From Adiantum capillus-veneris (taxonomy: Eukaryota > Streptophyta > Polypodiopsida > Polypodiales > Pteridaceae), in NCBI GenBank assembly GCA_014529385.2, contig CM043942.1, positions 21,064,991 through 21,128,990 on the forward strand: DNA of 64,000 nt. The letters run 5' to 3'. The notes beneath the pieces were generated by a model that worked only from the letters and a program-made list of their open reading frames with translations, had not been told where the DNA came from and ran no database searches. This document shows, piece after piece, positions 57,780-64,000 of this stretch. The position numbers and the translations under genes were made by a program. Every line of letters begins with the position of its first letter. Position 1 is the first letter of the stretch.

Positions 57780-58815
57780 CAAAAAGGTGTACCATTTACT
57801 TCGGTACCTACATAGGTTACAAAATTTGAGCTACTTAAGGAGAAGTTGACTAGAGGACTTGCTTTGATACTTCTAGACTTGCAGAAGTCTTTTTAGGTCC
57901 ATTCCTATGCATGTGGTAGTAGTTTGGGAGTGGTTGATGTAGGAAGGCAATGTGGTAACTTATGCGAGTGAGATTACTAAAGTTAGAAAGGGTTGTTGAA
58001 TATATTTATGAGAAGGTACTCTTGGCAACGATACATGCTTTGAGTCAATGCGGACTTCAATTGCAAATAGATCATCAAAGTATTAAACACTTCTCGTCTT
58101 AGGCGAAGTAGTCAAAGAAACAAATGACATGGGCAAATATTCTTTCTTAGTTTGACTTCTAGATTGTGTCTTGATTTGGGCAAGAATGTGATTGCAAATG
58201 TGCTATCTTGCAAGCCATAGATAGTCAAAGTCACATCTGTGTTTCATCATAACTTTGATGATATGAGGGTGCAGTATGTTTCGGATCCAGATTTTGATGT
58301 CATTTTTGAGAGAGTATAGAATGGGAAGGCATTTGCACAATATTTTCTTTAGGATGGTTACTTATGCAGAAAGCCAAGTTATGTGTAACAAGGGCTTTGA
58401 GGCCGAATGTGTTGACGGAGTGTCATAATGGGCATAGAGGGATTGATTCGGCACTCAAAGCAGTTAAGGGTTACTTCTATTGGTCTCAACTCAAGAAGGA
58501 CGTGGATGATTTTATGCGTACTTGTTTGGTACGTCATAAAGTGAAGTACCACAGACACAAATCAACACGACTCCTACAACCTTTACCTATTCGAGACAGA
58601 TTGTGGGAGAATATTGCAATGGATTTCATCTTTGCTCTCTGGAGGACTCGAGGCGGACATGATGATATCTCAATTATTGTGGATAGGTTCATTAAGCAAG
58701 CTCACTTTGTACCAGTGAAGAAGACACTTCTCCACGACTTCTCCATGGTTGCCTTGTATATGTATGTGGCATTGCAGATGTCCTCTAGTGTCAGAGGATC
58801 TTTTTGGAGTTGAGC
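57780..58815 (+). pseudogene. F: gypsy remnant, RNase H end and integrase front half
   Basis: It is decayed over all frames. RNase H traces are LLKEKLTRGLALILLDLQKSF, SYACGSSLGVV and KQMTWANILS. The clearest part is 58364-58813: zinc-finger-like ECHNGHRGIDSALKAVKGYF, then YWSQLKKDVDDFMRTCLV (last Cys replaced by Arg), LLQPLPIRDRLWENIAMDFI (first Asp) and IIVDRFIKQAHFVPVKK. It stops near 58800. The later integrase motifs are found on the opposite strand just downstream. Confidence 0.75.
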
Positions 58816-58849
58816 TAGATTGGAGTCAAGGTGTCCAATGTCCACCAAA

Positions 58850-59150
58850 TCAGAGGCTAGTCCGTGTCTTCATTGCATCTTCCTTCTCCCACTGACACTT
58901 ATGATCAACAATGTAAAATTTCAAATTTCTTAGCAAGCCCAATACCACTAAGTTGGTAATTTCTAACTGCCCATCAGTCTGTGGATGAAACAACAAAGAG
59001 AACTTGACTGCTATACCCAAATTCTCACACACTGAACTTGTGAACCTAGTGTCTCTATTTGACAGAGTACTAGGCAATAAAGAGTTTAGCAAAATGATTA
59101 GGAGTGTCACCTTGAAACGACTTGAGCATGCCATTCTAATCGGTCTTAGC
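58850..59150 (-). pseudogene. F: integrase second half, inverted
   Basis: Minus strand: LLPSTLSNRDTRFTSSVCEN (second Asp), LGIAVKFSLLFHPQTDGQLE (Glu) and ITNLVVLGLLRNL. This is the expected continuation of the plus-strand integrase ending at 58815, but reversed. It suggests an inversion inside element F. Confidence 0.78.
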
Positions 59151-59794
59151 GAGGTGTTTTAACCTTGGCTTTAATTTAAACAATATTAAGACTACTATTG
59201 GAGAAATTCCTAAGAGTCTCTCTCTCTCTCTCTCTCTTTCTCGATTTTAGCTTTGCTTAAAATAGCTTGTTAATAGCAGAATTGCAGAATATGGAAACAT
59301 GTTGACTTGCTTGTGAGCTAGTTTGTGGTGCATTAGGTTCATAGTATGTAACATGCTATATTTTCAAGCTTGAAACTTGAAGATGTTAAACTTTAACGAG
59401 AAATATCTTATATATACTCACACATATGTATGTACGTATCCTTGCATTCATATATGTATATGTGGACATTCATGCATACGTACATATATGCATACATATA
59501 GTACATACATACATTTATGTATATATATGTGTGTATACACACTTATACATGCACATAAATGTAAATATAGGATTAAAACATGCATATACACATATGTATG
59601 TGCACGTGGTTTTGTTTGTGTATATATCTATCTCTCTCTCTTTCTATATATAGGTGTTTGAGTCAGACATTTCAGTAAGACTCTCACAAGGGTTGAAACG
59701 TTTCGCGGTTGAAACATTTTGCAATGACACTGTCCAGGAGAAGAGAGATTAGTGAAGTAGAAAGATACAAAACATTTGAGAATGAGAGAGAAAG
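59151..59794. repeat. CT and TATG/CATA-rich low-complexity DNA
   Basis: (CT)n lies at 59217-59238. From 59400 to 59660 irregular TATGTA, CATACATA and GTATATA repeats fill the sequence. Frames here (for example a Tyr/Ile/His-rich one at 59377-59661) are repeat artefacts. Confidence 0.75.
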
Positions 59795-60021
59795 TGTCAT
59801 GTGCACATCTAACCCTATGTGCATGTGGACATGCTAACTCCTATTTCTAGGGTTTAGGACAACCTAGGAAGTGTTTTGGCACCCTTGTGAGCGTGTACGC
59901 AAGACGTGCAGTGCATGTCTAGGCACTTTAGACTAGTTGCATACCCTTTGATTGCACATGAGCACTTCCAATGTCTGTAGGGTGTAGGCGCTGGGGAGTG
60001 TTCCCATACAATTGCATTAGT
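59795..60021 (+). repeat. B-related LTR start, fragment
   Basis: TGTCATGTGCACATCTAACC resembles the B LTR start. It continues with GGGTTTAGGACAACCTAGGA and ends TTGCATTAGT. The same segment lies in reverse at 63029-63206. Confidence 0.7.
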
Positions 60022-60799
60022 ACCAAGCCTAGGGAATTATCTGTTACAAGTGTGTTGAAGATACCCTATGTTAATCAATAAATCATTGTTTAAGTTCAAC
60101 AAGCTGCCAAATGCCTTCATCAATAGGTCTTGCTTTTTGGAAATTCTTTGACCTCGTAAAGATAGGCATTCATACCACCTTTTATATTCCACTTGAACTC
60201 GGATTGCTTCTTGATCAAAGGGTCCAGCGGTCTCAAAAGACTCCTTACCTTGAGTATTTGATCAAGTGGAAGCATCGACTTGAGTCAAGCGCTATTTGGG
60301 AATCAATATGCTTGTTGAAGAGCGGTTTCCCTGGTTTCATAACCGAGGAGATTATTGAGAACAACAATTAAAAATAAGGAGAGAAGTCTTACGTCCCCGG
60401 ACATTAGGACGGACATTTGAGCTATGTCCGGCGGCTAGTGTGGAGATCTTGCGTGTGAACGCATCCTCAGTTGAAGGGAGATTAGGAAGGACGGTTAAGA
60501 AGTCCTACAAGTAGGACTGAGGTCTCTGTGTAAGACATCTTGTGTTATCACCACAATTGGACTCTAGGCCCTTGGCAACCCTTCCCACACACTTGCTTGG
60601 TGTGGGCTTGGTGGTATGGGACACCAGCCCTTGCTGTAGAGGCTAGCTCGCCAGCTACAGGCTCCCAGGTTCGGAGGTGAGTGTGCATTGGCTTGATGGC
60701 TGGGAGGTGATTCTGATGCCCCCTCTTTATGCTTGTCTTTGTGTGAGTATGGCTTATGTCATGTCATGTGTACATGATGGATCTGCCGAGGGACTGAAC
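60022..60799 (+). pseudogene. F-type chromodomain remnant and 3' end
   Basis: The open stretch 60111-60371 contains IPLELGLLLDQRVQRSQKTP, YLEYLIKWKHRLESSAIWES and LLKSGFPGF. The YLIKWK...AIWE pattern is a chromodomain of chromoviruses, preceded by the usual ILD-like lead-in. It fits the C-terminus of element F integrase. From 60380 to 60799 there is no coding sequence; it is probably 3' untranslated or LTR DNA. Confidence 0.7.
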
Positions 60800-61480
60800 A
60801 CCCTCCAACTATAATGTGGAGCGGAAGTGATTGATCGTGAACGCTCAGTGCGTACTCAAGGTTCCTTTTTACTTCATGATTCGTGAGAGATGTGCAAAGA
60901 CTAGAGAGATAGAAGAGAGAATGATACTGTGAGTGAAGGTTTTGTGATTGAAAGAGAGAGAAACGAGACTAACACCAGATGGGGTCCCAAACTCCTCTTT
61001 AAGGGCCCCCCTCTCTATCATTTCCTTTAGATTGCACAAATGCTGATACAATAGTCCTGGATGCTCAGATGCTGATGGGATCTTGTGGTAGATGCTTGAT
61101 GTGCAAGGCTAAGGGCTGAAAATGCAAAATGCTAGGGATGTTGAATGGGATTTGCAAGCTCGACGTTGAGGATGGGCTGAACTGAAAAGCGATGACTGGT
61201 GAGGGCTGAATCTGGAAACGCTAGGACTATAGCTGAAATCTACAACTTCTAATAGCGCTAGGGCTGAAAAATTGACGACGATGCAAAATTGCCACTCTAG
61301 ACTTAAAACGCTGGTGGGCTGAGTATTCTGGTGGGAAAACGCCATGGATGGTGATGGTGGTATTGCTGGCAAAAACGCTGGAGCATGGTGCTGTTGGTGC
61401 TTGTACTATAGGTAGTGGTCTTATGCTTGAGAAGGTACCGCTAGGGTCACTCATAGCTGGGTCGGGCACCACTATTTTTA
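60800..61480 (-). repeat. B-related LTR fragment, minus strand
   Basis: In reverse it carries the LTR-end features of the B family (GAACC..GAGTACGCACTGAGCG, GAGAGATAGA, GCCC hairpin remnant) and many AAAACGC/GCGTTTT motifs (61080-61380). It is diverged and truncated. Confidence 0.6.
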
Positions 61481-61879
61481 AAAATGTCTCTTGTTAATGA
61501 GTTAATAAACTCACTTATAAGAGGTGCTTGACATGGAAATAAATACCTAGGTTGGGCTGTCACGAGGACGTGGCAACTATTAACTATGTCACGAGGAAGT
61601 GGCAATTGCTAACCTTAGTTGTTGGTTTCTTTCCAATGATTTTTGTTTTATTTTTGAGACCCTCTTTTTGAAGTTGCAAATGGTCGGACATTGTATGGCC
61701 AATGTGAACGATAGTTTTACCCGTAGATGGGAAGTTGGTCAGCACTGGAATTCGTATAGTAAGAGGATGTCTAGGCTCAGTGCAAGGTCATGTAGGTCCC
61801 CCCGTTGCACTTAGCAAGTTGGTGGATACTAGGAAGTGAACTCAATAAAGGCATAATGTCAAGGTGGGATCACCAACAG
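61481..61879. other. Unrecognised DNA
   Basis: A near repeat GTCACGAGGA(C/A)GTGGCAA occurs at about 61558 and 61588. No gene is supported. Confidence 0.45.
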
Positions 61880-63020
61880 AAAGCATCCGACAGTTGGGCC
61901 ACATTGCACTTTTGGATGTGGTCCCAATAAGGATAGATGGTTAGATGACCAGTGGAAGCCCAACGGAAGCATCTCCTAAAAAATAGGGAATTGCTATTTT
62001 GGGCCGTGAAATGTGTTCGCGTCATTACCTTCGGTATGACTAGGGAAACACTTTACAACTTTGCCGCGAAGTCAACTGGGCAACCAATCGGGAGATTTTA
62101 AGGCGGCAACCTTGAAATGGACAAATGCTTGTAAATGTGCCAAGTGGCACTTTCCTGTGTACTTGCCTCATTTAGAAAAAAGGGCGCTGAATTTTAAGCT
62201 GGGAGAGGCCTCATTTGCTTCCTGTCACAGGTTAAGAGCTATGGAGTGCTTTCTTTCCACTCAATGTATAGTGTGGTGCTAGGAGTGATGCCTTGCACTC
62301 TACACACTGCTCTCTCTCTCTCCCCTACGTGCAGTTATGTGATGCCCCACTAGAGGCTCTTCATTTGATTGATGTACAGCTGTGTGGTTTCATGCTTTTG
62401 TGCTGAGGCAAGAGCCTCCTTGAGCACGAACGGGGGTAGCTAACTGCCACTCCAAAGCAGGCACCGGTGAGGGTCATAACCTCACCGTACATGTGCTTTT
62501 TCAGCGCTGCGTATGTGCTCTAACTTGACTGTTTTTCAACCATACCAACGCCAGAACCATTGGGAACAGTGCCCTACTGGCAGAGGACAGTTAGGGGACT
62601 GTTTGGGGCTGAAAACAGGGCAAAAATCAGTAAATACAGCGTGCTGAATTTACTGTTTTTGGGCAGGAATCAGAGGGTATATGCCAGTGGAAGTGAGTTC
62701 CAGCAGGGGATTTGGTTTCGCGCAAGTTTTGGGGTTGTTATGCTGTCTAAATTTGGCCAAACAGGTGGTATCTAGTTGGATACAGGTAAAGGATTTCCAA
62801 GACTCTACGTTGTAATTTACCCTCTCAAAGTATAAAGAAATACCGAAAGGGGTGCCAATTTTGGGGCCTACAGGTTGTCGGCGTCTGCTCGGAGCATTCT
62901 AGCTGCCGAGCCGTGTATGTGCTTAAGTGTTAATTCGCGTCGCAGGTTTTCTTTGCACGTTCTCTCTGTGTGTGTCTAAAGTAAAGAATTTCGGGTGAAA
63001 GCCAAAGCCTACCGCCCCAC
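61880..63020 (+). repeat. B-family 3' noncoding internal fragment
   Basis: Collinear with B2 50950-52150: GCAGCATCTCCTAAAA, GAAGTCAACTGGGC, GGTTAAGAGCTATGGAGTGC, AGGCAAGAGCCTC, AAGAAATACCGAAAGG and GGGCCGGTTTC. The 3' end lacks the polypurine tract and is joined to a reversed LTR piece. Confidence 0.75.
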
Positions 63021-63028
63021 GGGCCGGT

Positions 63029-63206
63029 TTCATGGACACTAATGCAATTGTACGGGAACACTCTCCCAGTGCTTACACCTAGTAGACACTGGTTGTGCTC
63101 ATGTGCAATTAGAGGGTATGCAACTACTCTAAAGTGCCTGGACATGCACGTCCTGTGCACAGGCTCACAAGGGTGCCATAACACTTGATAGGCTGTCCTA
63201 AACCTG
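63029..63206 (-). repeat. Reversed B-related LTR 5' segment
   Basis: Reverse complement of the segment at 59856-60021 (GGTTTAGGACA...CAATTGCATTAG). It abuts another LTR end at 63207 without a primer site, so the junction is a rearrangement. Confidence 0.7.
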
Positions 63207-64000
63207 TAAGGTGCAGCGGAATGAATGTTTGCGCTTTGCTCAAGATGAGTGCTCCGAACTGTGCTCAAGGTTCCTTTTGTTCTTATGGAAGGGAGAGCCT
63301 TCCGTTCTTAATGAGAGAGTGCTATGATCACAAACAAGTGAATGGACACTGTGCGTGCAAGTGTATGAGATTGAGAGATAGAGAGAGAAGAGAGATACGA
63401 CACTGTAAAACCCTCCTCCGAAGGCCCCACTCTCGTCGGCGAGAGTAGTCTACTTATGATTGCACAATCTAGTACAAACGGTATACATGAGACTGATGCA
63501 AGTCTAGGCTATGTCGGCGATGACGAGACCGAATTAAGGGCTGAAATCTGCAATCTTTCTACTGCTGTCCAAAAATTCTATGGGCTGAAATCTGCGACTA
63601 GTCCAAAAACGCTGATTCTGGGGGCTGTTCATGCAGGTCTTTGACGCTGAAAATCTGCAGGTTTAGGGCTGAAAACTGAGGTTTTTTTTGGGCTGAATCC
63701 GCTACTCTTTAGGGCTGAATTTGCAGGTACTTCATGGCTGAAAAACGTTGCACTACTGTGGCTGAAAATGTTGCAAATTTGCAAACGCTGGGGTATGCAA
63801 AAACGCTAGCTTGCTGGGTTATGCTGGCGATGATGTTGATGCAAAACGCTAGGCTTGGGAAGGTCTTGTGGCGATCTTATCCTGATGCAAAACTCAAGGC
63901 TTGGAAAAGTCCTCGCGGTGATGCTAAATGTGAAAACGCTAGGGGATGCTGATTGCTTGTGGCGATAATCTCTTTGATGAGAAAACGCTAGGGAGGGAGG
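63207..64000 (-). repeat. B-family LTR 3' part, minus, cut by window edge
   Basis: In reverse it ends TTCCGCTGCACCTTACA-like at 63207. It holds the ACTCTCG hairpin (about 63426-63447, one mismatch) and dense AAAACGC motifs (63590-63990). It continues past the window. Confidence 0.8.

Noticed and set aside
59377-59661. Tyr/Ile/His-rich frame
   Set aside because: Product of TATG/CATA repeats.

Overview
The window looks like nuclear DNA of a land plant, from a repeat-rich intergenic region. The evidence is Ty1/copia and Ty3/gypsy elements with plant-type primer sites (TGGTATCAGAGC, initiator-tRNA-Met type), chromodomain gypsy elements, a CACTA DNA transposon with TNP2-type genes, a LINE remnant and long CT/TA/CA microsatellites. 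I found no convincing intact host gene, tRNA, rRNA or CRISPR array. The species cannot be named from this sequence. Nearly every long reading frame is a decayed transposon gene.

Layout. 1-5127: a decayed gypsy element, G1 (+). 5128-33805: one composite rooted in a minus-strand copia element, Copia-A. Copia-A carries a chromodomain gypsy (Gypsy-D) in its gag and a second one (Gypsy-C, minus) in its 5' LTR. Gypsy-C carries Copia-B (+) in its 3' LTR, and Copia-B carries a short non-autonomous LTR element, E, in its pol. A single inversion of about 4.4 kb (5983-10350) explains the otherwise contradictory orientation of the Copia-A and Gypsy-D pieces. 33996-40439: a CACTA element with both ends and a TTA target duplication, a gutted TNP2-type gene, a second CACTA-type gene and about 1.3 kb of microsatellite. 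40443-43931: mostly unrecognised DNA with a LINE reverse-transcriptase remnant and a weak candidate host first exon. 43932-54620: a non-autonomous LTR element (B1) with a second family member (B2, 47335-53375) nested inside it. Both encode a charged protein with repeated KHDDL units and no recognisable polymerase or integrase. 54630-56575: a solo LTR (C) only 9 bp from B1 in the ancestral target. 56576-64000: repeat DNA, a third chromodomain gypsy remnant (F) whose integrase is split across both strands, and scrambled B-related LTR and internal pieces.

How the parts relate. Target duplications, one intact 'empty site' in a sister LTR, and exact rejoining of split elements give an insertion order: Copia-A, then Gypsy-D and Gypsy-C, then Copia-B in Gypsy-C, then E in Copia-B; the inversion came after Gypsy-D. 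Similarly B1, then B2. The least described component is the B family (KHDDL protein, hairpin and GCGTTTT-rich LTRs). Boundaries are from reading by eye; those without a target duplication may be off by several bases.
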